64,000 nt of DNA, from positions 11,606,120-11,670,119 of the forward strand of contig CP053149.1 of assembly GCA_014607495.2 (NCBI GenBank). The letters are read 5' to 3'. The stretch is from Carposina sasakii. Its lineage: Eukaryota > Arthropoda > Insecta > Lepidoptera > Carposinidae. The first letter of the stretch is position 1. Every line of letters begins with the position of its first letter. The position numbers and the translations under genes are program-made. The notes below the pieces were generated by a model. The model saw nothing but the letters and a program-made list of their open reading frames with translations, had not been told where the DNA came from and did no database searches. Shown piece after piece: positions 46,879-57,624 of the stretch.

Positions 46879-47063
46879 CGACTCCCTCATTACGTAAAAG
46901 CAATAGCAAAGCCGAAGCGCGATAATTGGGAGTGTGTGCCTGCGCGCAATTAGCGCGAGGGGTCCTCCCGCGCCCCGCACCTCGTCCCGCGCAAACATAC
47001 GCTCTCAATTATCGCGATCGCGCGGCTTCGGCTTTGCTTTTACTTTTATGTAATCAGGGGGCG
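46879..47063. mobile_element. MITE with GC-rich centre and inverted ends
   Basis: Left CATTACGTAAAAGCAATAGC then AAAGCCGAAGC. Right inverse GCTTCGGCTTTGCTTTTACT then TGTAATCAGGGGGCG. The arms are about 50 bp with indels. The centre (46930-46990) is GC-rich. Relative of the element at 22527-22716 through the CTTCGGCTTTGCT arm. The minus 72-codon frame is not a gene. Confidence 0.7.
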
Positions 47064-47518
47064 AAACGTCCAATTACCTAACTACAAAAAAGTTAAACTA
47101 ACAAACTCGGCGGTGGCGAACATTGTCCTCCACTAAATACCTGTGCCCATTCGCTTCTGTATTAGTTATTCTATGACCGTATGGCCAAACTTGCTCATGT
47201 AATTACTTCTTTAAACGAAGCCAGGGGGAGACACGATCGTCGAAAGAAGCACCGTCGTTAATCGAGTTTCATCGCTTCTACTGACTTGTATTTTTCGACA
47301 ATTAGGACCCTGCTCACTTTTTAGTTAGGCAATCTTAATTGCGTAAATGAGGGAGCGTAGAGTTAGGTTCTGGGTTGGAACCCTGGCAGCGGTAAAGAAT
47401 TAGTATGGTATTAATGAACATTGTATGTTTGTATTGTATATTTACCCGATTGCGACAGAAGGAGGGTTATGTATGTGTATGTATATAAGTTTGTTTGTAT
47501 GTATATTTTTTTGCCACG
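47064..47518. other. unique DNA
   Basis: No gene. CpG-richer at 47090-47340. TGTATG-rich run at 47470-47505. Confidence 0.35.
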
Positions 47519-47526
47519 CTCTAGAG

Positions 47527-47716
47527 CAGAGGTTTGCAAACTTATTTCGTCTAACGCCCACTTTGATTGAAAATCAGTAGCGCCGCCCATTTTTATTTCA
47601 CCTTAAAAATGTCAATATCATATTAGTTGCGCTATTTTTTTCTGGGACCTTAACTGCCCCTCTCTAGGCCTCCAACGCCCACGAGGGGGCGTTATCGCCC
47701 ACTTTGGGAAAGACTG
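47527..47716. mobile_element. hAT-like MITE with 8-bp target duplication
   Basis: CTCTAGAG at 47519-47526 and 47717-47724 flank ends CAGAGGTTTGCAAAC and TTTGGGAAAGACTG. The CAG...CTG ends and 8-bp target duplication fit the hAT superfamily. GCCCAC blocks lie near both ends in opposite orientation. 190 bp, non-coding. The duplicated site is itself a palindrome. Confidence 0.8.
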
Positions 47717-47724
47717 CTCTAGAG

Positions 47725-47954
47725 CCTAAACGGCTTCAGGCATTTCAGCTTGAGAGGTATTATTAGATGCTTCTTGGTCTTGCGAGTGACACTATGTATG
47801 CATTTTTTCACATCGTTGCATGTAGCTGTCCTAAATCCAAATGACTATGGGGGTATTTGAATTACGAGCTAGGAGATGATGATGGGAGCCTGGATAATGG
47901 TTTTCGTAAGCTACCTACATCTTGAACTTTGACAACGTTGTGTTTAATGCGGTC
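47725..47954. other. short unique spacer
   Basis: No gene or repeat recognised. Confidence 0.35.
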
Positions 47955-48185
47955 ATAGAGGAATAAGATGTCATAGAGTGCTCATTTCCTACTAACTGCT
48001 TCGATGCACCATGAGACTTTCCGTTAACTCACAATTCCAGTCCTTGACCCTTAGATTGCATTACTATACATTAAAGGACATTAGTAATGTTGTACATTAC
48101 AGTAATTGTGAGGTAACGGAAAGTTTCATGGTGCATCGAGGCAGTTAGGAGGACATTAGCACTCTATGACATCTTATTCCTCTAT
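47955..48185. mobile_element. 231-bp foldback element
   Basis: ATAGAGGAATAAGATGTCAT at the left recurs inverted at the right. The arms extend about 85 bp each through AACTGCTTCGATGCACCATG and ACTTTCCGTTAACTCACAAT. About 50-60 bp form the loop. No target duplication is obvious. It looks like a MITE or foldback transposon. Confidence 0.75.
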
Positions 48186-51100
48186 AATGTACATGAAAGA
48201 TAATTCTATGATGCTATCCATCCTTATGAAATAAACCACGAAATAAATATATATATAGTTAAAGTTAGTAGTATTTAATAGGTACAAATATTATGTCCAC
48301 ATACTTTACATTATACTTTTATATGTCGAACACGCTGTGCACATAATATGAATAATTTCAGGATCAGTAAAGTTAACCACACTCAAGGCAAACATGTTGC
48401 TTAAGCATTTTCAAAAACATAAAGCTAGTGCTGTGTCAGCGCTTCTTTGATATATCTTGTAGCCCTAAAACATAGATACATAGTAACTAGATGCGCTTTC
48501 ACAAAGAGTATGAAATTAAATTAATGAAATTAGTTTAGTAATATCAGATTTGTTAAGTGTTTGAATTCGGTCTAGAAGTATTTAGTATAATATTGGAATT
48601 TCGATAGCTTTATTCTCATTATTTTAATACCATAAGGACTATTCCATACCCAATAATATCGTCGTAAAACATAGCTTATGAGTAGAAAATTCGTTAAATT
48701 TACATTAAGCCTTCCAGTAATGTAGTTTGTATCTAGGTAAGACAGCAGTCGCCATCGTAAAGCCAGCAGTGGTGGTCGTAAACTGAACCAGGGCTTACCC
48801 ATGAAAGGAAGGACAGTGAGGAGATGCGACAAAAAAGTAGGCCTGTGACCGCCAATGAAGCGTATACAACGCACTATAAACCAACTATTTAGCATTTACC
48901 TCCCATACTTTTTCGTCCATCGACGTAAATGCGTCAGTATTCTATATAGCGCAATATATAGTACATTAAAATCTTGACCTCTCACAGTTCGTCAACATAA
49001 CTCGACGACCTATATGAAAATAATCATACCGACAACATGCGCCCGTAAGTATAGCCCGTTGAATAGGTCGGCTAGTCGAGGACTATGTTGTGTATTGCGC
49101 TTTAGGCCATCTCCACTTTATTCTTTCCTCATGAGCTTACCGTACTGTGGCCTGTTGCCATATGGACTACGGATTACTTGGAAAGCTATATTGCGTGTCT
49201 TACACGCTGTGACTTATAAGTTTATCGGCTTTAAACATGTACCTTAGCGCTGAGCTAAAAATGTAGATATTGCGTAGATATGGTTATATCATACAATTAG
49301 CCAGAATCCTGTACTTTGGTCATTATACTAGAGGTCCATCACGATAACGGCATCATGGTTCTTTTACATACATACATAATGGCGTAAGACCTTATGGACA
49401 CGTGACTGACTTAAATGAATAATAGACATGGAGTAGAGGGATTATTACTTTACTTCATGACATTTTGTGGGTTGGTTTATGCTCGGACAAGCTGGCAGAT
49501 TTTGGTCGATGTAAAGAGATTAATTAAACATCGTATTGAATCTTACGTATTGAATCGCTGTTACTCAATTTGGCCCCTAAATTAACTTTCTATTATGTTG
49601 TTTTTATTGTTTCTTACTATGTGTATTCTTTCTACTTACTTAACCCAAGTCTATTCCAATCTTAAATTAAGTTACCAAAATAAACAACAAACCGCCTAAT
49701 AAATGTGGAAATAAATTCCAATACATAACGAAATTAATACAATTTCCTGTACTTAGGTTTGGGAGTTCCAACGGATATATTTGAGGGTCCCTGTGGTGAC
49801 ATAGATGACCACCCGGGGCGGATTTGTCCACTTTTATTTACATTAACATGCTCTTAAAGAACACAGTATCGGTTTCTGGTGAAGAATATGGTAATAAAAT
49901 TCTAATAAAATTTTAAGATTTTGAAGTTTAGATGTACGAAAGATTTGTCTGCAATACTACTCATTAAAAAAAGTAATGATATGTAATGAAATTAATTTAT
50001 TCAAATATAATTAAGTTCTATTATATTTGATTGGTAACAATTTGCTTTTTATATCGGAATGTGATCGGAATAGACTTTTTTTTAAAGAAATAAAACAAAT
50101 TGTTTTCATTTCAAGTAAGTCATTTCATAACCATGTGAACCCTGTATCTATTAACATTGGGTAAGTACAAAAAGATTTTTGTGAATATTGACCGTTAAAA
50201 AAGGTACATACGGCATTTTATCGTGACTCCCTCGGCAGTAAAGTTTGTCGAGAAACATTTTCTGTCATTGTAAAAAGAATATACTTTGTTTTCAAGGAGA
50301 GTGCGGGCACATCATCATTACGGCCGCGTAATTTTTTCCTATGTGCCATTCTCATGCGCGTACTTTTATGCGTTCCCTCCATAAAGACAAAAAGGACTTT
50401 GAAGTAAAATCACGTACATTTTTTGCAACTTACTTAGGAGAGATTCAGCCCCTTGCCTTCATGTTAATATTTTCTGGGAAAACATTGTGGGACAACGCAT
50501 GAAAATTACATTTAGATATTTGCTCGACGCGTACGTATGAGTGTGCGCATGGATATTATATTTTACGTGCGAGGAATGTAATGAAATGTTTAGGACATTC
50601 TTGTGTTGAACTCGCTCGCGATACCTATCGATATTCTAATGGCGATTGATATGTAAATGAGGGGCCCATTTCAAACTCTCTTTTCGTTGCGAAAATCTCA
50701 TTTGCAGCTATTCTGCTTATCAATCGAATAGGTACATCTTAAACGTGGCTGTGTAACGAAGGTAATTGTTACCTTCTATAAATAAGTGTTTAGTTCAGAT
50801 ATTGAAAAGTATTTTTTTTTGTACTAACCTAACTAAATTTTTTACGTTATGTCGAAACAGGTAAGCGGCAGCAAAGTGATTTTGTTTGGTTGTAATAAGC
50901 AATTAAAAGAATATTGTTGACATATTCGTTTCCTAGTGTGGTACTAATTCATTTATGACATACCTAGATTACAAAAGGGCATATTAATAAGTTTTCATAA
51001 ATACACTTTAGCGCTTTAGTTTATTTATCTAGATCTCTACCTATATTAAAAGTGTACTTATAAGTATAAACGTGTAATAAAATTCTAGATTGAATCAATA

Positions 51101-52429
51101 AATACAAAAATCACTTAGCGTATTACAAGTTATGTTCTATGTCCGGGCGGTCGCCGGGTTACAGACAAATAGTAATGGGAGTTCAAAATGAAGGGCGCAT
51201 GGACCCTAATTTCCAGTCTAGAACATTCAATTCAACCTTATTTTTTGTAGGTTAATTTATGTTTACACTAAAGTAACTTTTATCTATGCATTCAATAAAT
51301 CTGATTCAATAAAATACGTTGTATCGTAGCGTTATGTAGAGAAGATGAAAAACATAAAAAAATATACGACTAGCACCAAAAAACTTATACAGTGATCTTT
51401 AAGCGTAAACTTAAATCCCGCTCAGCCATTGAATAACTATTTTGTAAAAAAAAAAACAGAGTACTACTAACTCTTAACCGAGTGCCCTTAAGAGAAAGTT
51501 GTCACAAAGAAAACGAGCGTAAAACTCCACACTACAGTCCATGCTCATCACTGGTCGAGTGATATTCGGATAGCACTCGGATCGGACTATCAAACTGCAA
51601 TACTGTTTTATGAGTGCCCAGTCGACTGGTCATTAATAATAAAACCGTAATCTGTTTCAATGGCTCCCAAGTGTGGAGATAAAAGACTAAAATGTTTGGG
51701 GGGTCTATTTTGTTTCTATGTAGATATCATCATCATAATTTGCATGCTAAAAATTTAAAGGCCGATTTTCCAATGATTAGGTTAGGTTAGCTTTTCTGAA
51801 GGATAAATGTGCGAATGACGCTCTTTTTAGAGGTTATCAATTCGTCTGTATATTTTTTTTTTATTTTTTTTTATTATCAACGATTGTTAAGTGCTAATTG
51901 TAGAATTTTGGTTATCGCAAATACGTAATAGGCCTACTCATCTAACAGGGGGCACTATTTAACTGCAAACAGAACTTTTTTCTAACAAAGTTATTGGAGC
52001 TTTGATGTACTAAACATCTTAGGTATTTGCTTGTCCATCCTTAAGTTTTCACTAAAATAAAAAGAGAAAGAAAACGCAAAAAAAGACTTTTTATTATTCC
52101 GTCCATGTATCTCGGGAGGTGACATTTTGGAGAATATTTTAGTGTTCCGGGAAGTCGGAAGTTTGTAATTAGTTTCTTGCCGGCAGGTGGCGCTGGCTTC
52201 GCAGTATCATCACGTACGACAACTTTTTCATTTGACGTGTACACGAAGAAGTTTTCCATTCGTTTTTATTACTCAAACATTGTTATGAAAATAGGAGTAG
52301 GCTGGGAAAGAGATACTTTTGGGGCGAGTTGCGAACTCGTTTTACGAAATCATTTTTGACGAGTTCTGTGTAAAATAAGTCTTCATGTAATTTTCTTATT
52401 GATAAATATTTTATAAAATTATTAATAAA
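48186..52429. other. long unique stretch without gene; CpG-richer at 50250-50720
   Basis: 4.2 kb with no member of the repeat families except K3. A 107-codon minus frame (48572-48895) and a 77-codon plus frame (49014-49247) show no known domain. Bases 50580-50690 contain TATCGATA (50626-50633), the core of the DREF site, ATGTAAATGAG, and CpG-rich words, so a regulatory role is possible. GAACTCGT/ACGAGTTC at 52333 and 52359 form an 8-bp stem. Confidence 0.3.
51757..51812 (+). mobile_element. Family K fragment K3
   Basis: AAAGGCCGATTTTCCAATGA followed by TTCTGAAGGATAAATGTGC, matching the end and outer arm of K1 in inverse orientation. The hairpin itself is lost. Confidence 0.5.
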
Positions 52430-52635
52430 GAAATGGAAAAAATTCTTCACCCGAGTGGGAATCGAACCCACGACCACTGCAAACCGTGCCAGCCGCTCTA
52501 ACCACTGAGCTACCGGGTCAATTACTGGGATGACGAATTTTACCATCTCTTTTCTAAATTACATATTGGCAACGTTATTTTTCATCCCGATAGCTATACA
52601 CTAGCCAAATCTCGGCAAACAAAGCTGAATCCCTC
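52430..52635 (-). repeat. Family T element T4, full length
   Basis: On the minus strand it has the same order as T1. The tRNA-like region reads GACCCGGTAGCTCAGTGGTT, then GAGCGGCTGGCACGG and GGTTCGATTCCCACTCGGG. A box and B box are both intact. D arm 4/4, T arm 5/5 and acceptor 6/7 base pairs are possible, but no anticodon stem. It is therefore a tRNA-derived domain, not a tRNA gene. Confidence 0.78.
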
Positions 52636-52662
52636 AGCACAATGTTTAAAGATGAAACGATC

Positions 52663-52689
52663 AACCACTGAGCTACCGGGTCAATTACT
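52663..52689 (-). repeat. 27-bp duplicate of the T4 tRNA-like head
   Basis: Identical to 52500-52526: on the minus strand AGTAATTGACCCGGTAGCTC then AGTGGTT. It sits 136 bp from the original, just beyond the end of T4, with unrelated sequence on both sides. Confidence 0.75.
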
Positions 52690-53600
52690 AATAATTGATA
52701 AATATTTACTTGAATTTGCTTAAAAATTACGGGTTACTTTGAAATGATTTTAATATATTATCCCAGATAATAATACTGCCAAATAATTTGTGCAAGCGAT
52801 CGTGTTTACTTTACATGTTATTTATTTTCGGCCATAAGAAAAATATTTAAAAATATGTTCTGTTTTTTTTTTTGGAAAACCCATATGAATTATCAATATT
52901 AATTAGGTATGTTCGTATTACGTAGTAACTATGTACTCTGTAGAGGGCAACTACAATTTTAATTAAATACGCTTAATTTTCCGGGTTTATTTAGGTAGTT
53001 TAGATAGCTTAGAAGCCCTTAATTACCTAAAAACTATTTCAAATTATTCTGTTAACTGTATATATTAGTTTTACATTAATAGTTACTGGGCGAAAATTCG
53101 AAATACATATTCCAAAAGCAAACAACAGCTAAATGCGTTTTATCTACAGAACCATTCGGCACATTTGGCCAATATGGCGCGTAATATAAGAAAAAAGTTT
53201 ATGTTATTAATATTCTCTTATAGGAAAAAACAAATATTACGAAGTGAAATCACGTACCTACTTCAGGAGTAGCTCCGAGATACTGTATTACTTTTACCAA
53301 ATTAGGCTAATATGCGTACAGGATGAAATAGACATAAGTTTTTATCACACATTCAATGAAGTTTTACTGTGATGCTTAAATAAATCGCGTGTAAAGTAGA
53401 TATTATTTAAATTCACATGTAGGTAAAGGAGATGAATATATGAAATATCTGTCAGAATTAGGTAATGTTTAGCTTTAACTATTTTTTTTTGATAACACGG
53501 TCACAGATTACATGTAAAGATCATTACTACGTTGTTGCTGCTTGATAGGCTAGTAAGGTCAGCTATAATGACGTTAGCATTTTGAAATAAGAAATGAGTA
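52690..53600. other. unique AT-rich DNA
   Basis: No gene or repeat recognised. Confidence 0.35.
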
Positions 53601-53951
53601 TACAGGGTGTAAAAAGACAACAATTTTTTTTAATACCTCGTATTCTTTGTAAGGTTATGATCATTTTCTTCCATGGAACCAACCCTGGGAATCGACAAAA
53701 AAATATGAAAAAATACTGTCATTTTATTGCAAGCAATGTATTCGTTTGATGCGCAAAGCACAAATGTACTTACAAAACTAACATTTTGACATGGTATCTT
53801 TGAAAAAAATGTTTGTTAATATTAATGTAACTTTGGACCTCTATATCTTGGAAACCCGTGGTTTCCCAGGGATTCTTCCATAGAAAATAATCGTGATGTT
53901 ACAAAGAATACGAGGTATTAAAAGAACAAAATTGTCTTTTTACACCCAGTA
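53601..53951 (+). mobile_element. 351-bp MITE with long inverted ends
   Basis: Left TACAGGGTGTAAAAAGACAA and right inverse of TACTGGGTGTAAAAAGACAA. The arms continue through AATACCTCGTATTCTTTGTA and CCTGGGAA-type sequence for about 100 bp with indels. TA lies at each edge. Non-coding. It directly abuts the LINE remnant to the right. Confidence 0.78.
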
Positions 53952-53953
53952 TA

Positions 53954-54220
53954 GGAGGAAGTTTGAAACTTGCGCCGATCACAGATAAGTTACGAAGTAA
54001 CCGTCTGTCTTGGTACGGGCATGTAAAGCGACGGGATGAAAGGCATATTTTACAGAGAGCGTTGTGCATGAGTGTGGATGGATATAAAGGTTGAGGTAGA
54101 CCAAAGACGTGTTGGTTGGATTGTGTGAAGGAAGCTATGTGTGTACTGGGAGTGAGCAATGAGAAGACGGATAATAGGGATGAATGGAAGAAAAGTACAT
54201 ATTGCGCCGACCCTAAATAA
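53954..54220 (+). pseudogene. RTE-type LINE reverse-transcriptase C-terminus
   Basis: An 88-codon segment reads like the end of an RTE-clade ORF2: LRSNRLSWYGHVKRRDE, a GRPK motif with WLDCVKEA, and CADPK just before the final TAA (54218-54220). A TGA at 54092-54094 interrupts it before GRPK. All catalytic reverse-transcriptase motifs lie upstream in such proteins and are absent here, cut off at the MITE 53601-53951. It is a dead 5'-truncated copy. Confidence 0.82.
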
Positions 54221-54284
54221 ATGGGAACAGGGCAGGAAGATGATGTAAAAGTTCAGTGAGAAGATGCTAGCAATAGCTACTCAA

Positions 54285-54395
54285 GCTCATAATTTGGGAG
54301 AATGCCCTGAAAGTTTCGATAATCACGACATGCGGTGCAGCAGATACAATTGAAAGTTTATTTTGGTGAATGTCAGAGCACAGATATATTTCATG
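54285..54395 (-). repeat. Family B fragment B12
   Basis: CTCATAATTTGGGAGAATGC, CACGACATGCGGTGCAGCAG and ATTTTGGTGAATGTCAGAGC. This is the half distant from the tail. Confidence 0.55.
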
Positions 54396-54464
54396 ATAAT
54401 GAAATAATGGTAGTTTCTACAGAAAGTAATCGAAATCAACTTAATTCACTAGACCAAATTATTT

Positions 54465-54695
54465 TATTGTCCGTGTGGTTTTAGCAGAAGGGAATAGCAC
54501 CACACCATGTCTTTCCGTGGGTATTTTAAGAGGTGATTAAGGGTTTCCGGGAGGTGGGCAGCAGCACATCGTTTAGACAGCATAGTTCAAAATTCACACT
54601 GCGGTCAGCGTGACTATGGGCTAAAACTCCCCTATTGCAGTAGCCTTCTGAGGGAGACCTAAGTACAGCAGTACAATAGACTTGTTACCAGGAAG
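54465..54695 (+). repeat. Family A copy A7, diverged
   Basis: GTGTGGTTTTAGCAGAAGGG, AAGGGTTTCCGGGAGGTGGG, CTGCGGTCAGCGTGACTATG and a decayed end AGTACAGCAGTACAATAGAC. Many substitutions make it one of the older copies. Confidence 0.72.
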
Positions 54696-55265
54696 CGACA
54701 CAGCTACAAGCATCAGTCATATCGATGGAAACAATCCTATACGAGTTCATAGTCCTTCCCCTTAGATAAAGATTGTTTTTTAATAAATTTTCGGCGTACT
54801 AACATAGCACGTAAATGATCCACGTGTAAGTTATTTTCTTTCCGATATATGCCACCATTTTATCCTATCTGTCAAGATGAGGAGATTTTATTTTTTACGT
54901 GCCTAGAATATGATGAATAATGTTACTCAGCTATTATAAATAATGCGGTGTCGTCGGAAAGGTAATCTATTTTGTGGAATTTTCAAATTGACATCCATAA
55001 TTCAATATGCGAAGCGAAACGAAATACTGCAATATCATGTGAAAGAAACAATGATAATATATTATTCAAAATTACTCGAAACCGAAAGGCAGATAATCTT
55101 CTGAAAATAAATATTTACATAACAATGTGATTACATAGATTTTTCAAACTCATATAATGATTGCAGTAGTCGTACATGCCAAAGTCGAACGCTTAAAAAA
55201 TAATCTTATCATTTTTTTTGAGCGACTGCGAATTTCAAAGTTATCCGACATTTTATCGACAACCG
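54696..55265. other. unique AT-rich DNA
   Basis: No gene or repeat recognised. Confidence 0.35.
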
Positions 55266-55448
55266 ATACCAATATTATAAATGCGCAAATCTGACTTTCA
55301 GTCTGTTACGCTTTCACGGCCAAACTGCTGGACCGATTTTCATGAAACTTTACAATAATATAGCTTACATGTCAGAATAACACAAAGGCTACTTTTTTCC
55401 CGGGAAAATATTTTTATCCCGTATAATATCTTCATGGTCCTTTAGAAA
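55266..55448 (+). mobile_element. Family H copy H4, 3' end lost
   Basis: ATTATAAATGCGCAAATCTG, CTGCTGGACCGATTTTCATG, AAAGGCTACTTTTTTCCCGG and ATCCCGTATAATATCTTCAT. The GCGGGC...CTAG terminus is not found. Confidence 0.55.
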
Positions 55449-56194
55449 GCCAAATTATTTTGCGCTTATCTGCGACAAGTGGGTACCTATCATGTACTAA
55501 GATATTAAGGGTTTGTCAGAAATTACGTTTTTAGACGATGTTTTTAAAGAAATTTTCAGAAATAAAAACGGCAAAAAATATATAATGCAGAATCATATTC
55601 GAATTAGTGATTGTTTAGGTTCATAATAAGCTATTTAACATTTTACTAGATAAAAAACTATTTAGAAGCAAAGGCGTTTTTATAAACGTTTTGAGTGCTA
55701 TAAGACTTGAGGTGAAGCAATTTTAACGAAAATTTAACGTTTCAATTGCTAATTAGTTTTCATAGTCATCAATAGCTGTTGGAATATGACATGACAAACG
55801 CGCGAAAATTAGTCTCACACTCGTATCTTCTTATTTCCCTTAAACTTAACTCTCTAAAACGCGTTAACTGTCGCCATGCTCATACCAAAACGAATTCCCC
55901 ACAACTGTTGCAGTACTTGTTGCAATTAGCGCAAACGACAATGAACGATATAGGACACAGTGGCGCAGTGCGCCTAGCATGCGGGACCAGGCGCCGTGGT
56001 GGGGCCGACACGCGAGCTTCACGGGGATCTATGGCATAGAGGAAGGACAGGCAGGAGGTGGCCTAATATAGTTTTTACTTACAAAGAATACATATATGTA
56101 CATACCGCTATAATATTCTAAATTTGTCACCTAGGCAAGGCAAGTAGCCGGCCGTAATACAAACGCCAAATCCTTCGAAAGAAACTAAATTAGC
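55449..56194. other. unique DNA; GC-rich patch at 55960-56060
   Basis: No gene. The 86-codon frame at 55779-56039 runs into a GC-rich patch and shows no protein family features. Confidence 0.3.
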
Positions 56195-56350
56195 ATTCTT
56201 TCAGGCGATGAGCTAGCAACTTGTCACTAATTTATTTTACACTGGGATCCCGCTTTGCTAAATGTGGCTGTAGGGTCTCCTCCGCGATTCTGCAGTACCT
56301 ACTGGCTACCACATTGTTGGGTTCACAGTCGTGTTTACATGTATGTGTGT
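56195..56350 (+). repeat. Family B copy B13
   Basis: TTTCAGGCGATGAGCTAGCA, GATCCCGCTTTGCTAAATGT, CCGCGATTCTGCAGTACCTA and GTTCACAGTCGTGTTTACAT. Confidence 0.65.
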
Positions 56351-56477
56351 CTACATTGATTATGACATCTCTTATTTGCACTTCCTTCATGATCTATATG
56401 CATAGGAGACCTGATTTACTTACTGCTTTAATGAGGTAAGTGTTTTTCCTTCGAGTGAGCTAGTTTATGATCTAAAT
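56351..56477. other. short spacer
   Basis: Nothing recognised. Confidence 0.35.
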
Positions 56478-56708
56478 AGTAGACGCCCGCGACTTCGTCC
56501 ACGTGGACAATAGAAAAAATAAAATGTCGAAATTTCCCCGGGATAAAAATATTTTCCCGGGATAAAAAGTAGCCTATGTGTTAATTCAGGGTGTCAGCTA
56601 ATTACATACCAAATTTCATCAAAATCGCTCCAGCCGTTTTTACGTGAAAGAGTAACATCCATCCATCCATCCATACTTACAAACTTTCGCGTTTATAATA
56701 TTAGTAGA
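56478..56708 (-). mobile_element. Family H copy H5
   Basis: Minus-strand copy from TAGTAGACGCCCGCGACTTC at the left to CGCGTTTATAATATTAGTAG at the right. It contains a (CATC)4-5 run at 56656-56674, GGGATAAAAAGTAGCCTATG and ACCAAATTTCATCAAAATCG. Confidence 0.7.
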
Positions 56709-56824
56709 CATCCTGGATTAACACATAGATTACTTTTATCCTGGGAAAATAATTTTGTCCCGGATAATTTCGACATTTTGTTTTTTCTGCAGTCCACGCG
56801 GACGAAGTCGCGGGCGTCCACTAG
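56709..56824 (+). mobile_element. Family H copy H6, 5'-truncated
   Basis: ATCCTGGGAAAATAATTTTG, CGGATAATTTCGACATTTTG and AGTCCACGCGGACGAAGTCG, ending GGCGTCCACTAG followed by T. It lies head to head with H5, with no spacer. Confidence 0.68.
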
Positions 56825-56887
56825 TGCGGAATAATGTCACCGACTCAACTCCGTCGATATCGGCAGTCACTGTCCGTAGCAGGCTAC

Positions 56888-56949
56888 GAGCTACGAACCT
56901 GCTACGGATGGAGACAGAGAGCTACGAATCTGCTACGAATGGATGCTGA
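56888..56949 (+). repeat. two tandem 31-bp units
   Basis: Units at 56888-56918 and 56919-56949 both start GAGCTACGAA and contain CTGCTACG(G/A)ATGGA. The shorter word GGCTACGAGCTACGAACC precedes them. Confidence 0.7.
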
Positions 56950-57002
56950 CCGAGTGACAGATAGAACTTAGGTACCTACTATTTGGAATTAGATAGATAT
57001 GA

Positions 57003-57200
57003 CTGTACTCCTAAATCGGGGTAGCCAGAACTGCAGGACCATAAAGGACATCATACTGGCACGTTTTGCATATCGGAGACAGATTTAAATGATCAGATGC
57101 TAGCTTATCGCCTCAGAGAATGCCCGAGTTCCTTTGTCGACACTTACGGCATGCACGGAAGAAGATGTAGCTGATGTATTCTAGAGTCGTATCAATACAT
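57003..57200 (-). repeat. Family B copy B14, near full length
   Basis: GGGGTAGCCAGAACTGCAGG, CATATCGGAGACAGATTTAA, CGCCTCAGAGAATGCCCGAG and GAAGAAGATGTAGCTGATGT. The tail has decayed. Confidence 0.72.
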
Positions 57201-57624
57201 GATAGAAGATTATATATGATAAAAACTGAATAGAATTTCCATTGAAATCGCAAATAAATTTTATTATTATACTTTTCCTTTTAACTACTAAGACGCAAAT
57301 CTAGGGCACCGCTAATTCTGAGGAGTGATCACAAATTGCAATTTTCTTCTGCCTTTTATAACAGCCATTTACTTTGCGATAAGAATCTTTTTATACATTA
57401 AAAATAAATGGCATTGCACGCTTTACTTACTTGTTCAAGGAAACATTTTCATATATTGTCTCAATTTACTTTGTATCATTGCTTTAACCCAATCCTATGA
57501 CGACAGTTTTCATAAAATAAATTAACAAAATTAAATTGTGAATTTTGCATAAAGTAAACATTTTGTAACTTGCTCTTGTATAAATCCATTAATTCACCGA
57601 AATAGAAAACCTTATGGTTTTATA
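57201..57624. other. unique AT-rich spacer
   Basis: No gene. The 66-codon frame at 57325-57525 is hydrophobic through T-rich codons and has no family features. Confidence 0.35.

Noticed and set aside
48572..49247. 107-codon minus and 77-codon plus frames
   Set aside because: No domain or motif recognised. Neighbouring frames do not join into a longer product.
52440..52520. Functional tRNA gene in T4 (and T1, T2)
   Set aside because: A and B boxes, D arm and T arm are present, but no anticodon stem can form and the sequence recurs inside a longer repeat. It is a tRNA-derived domain.
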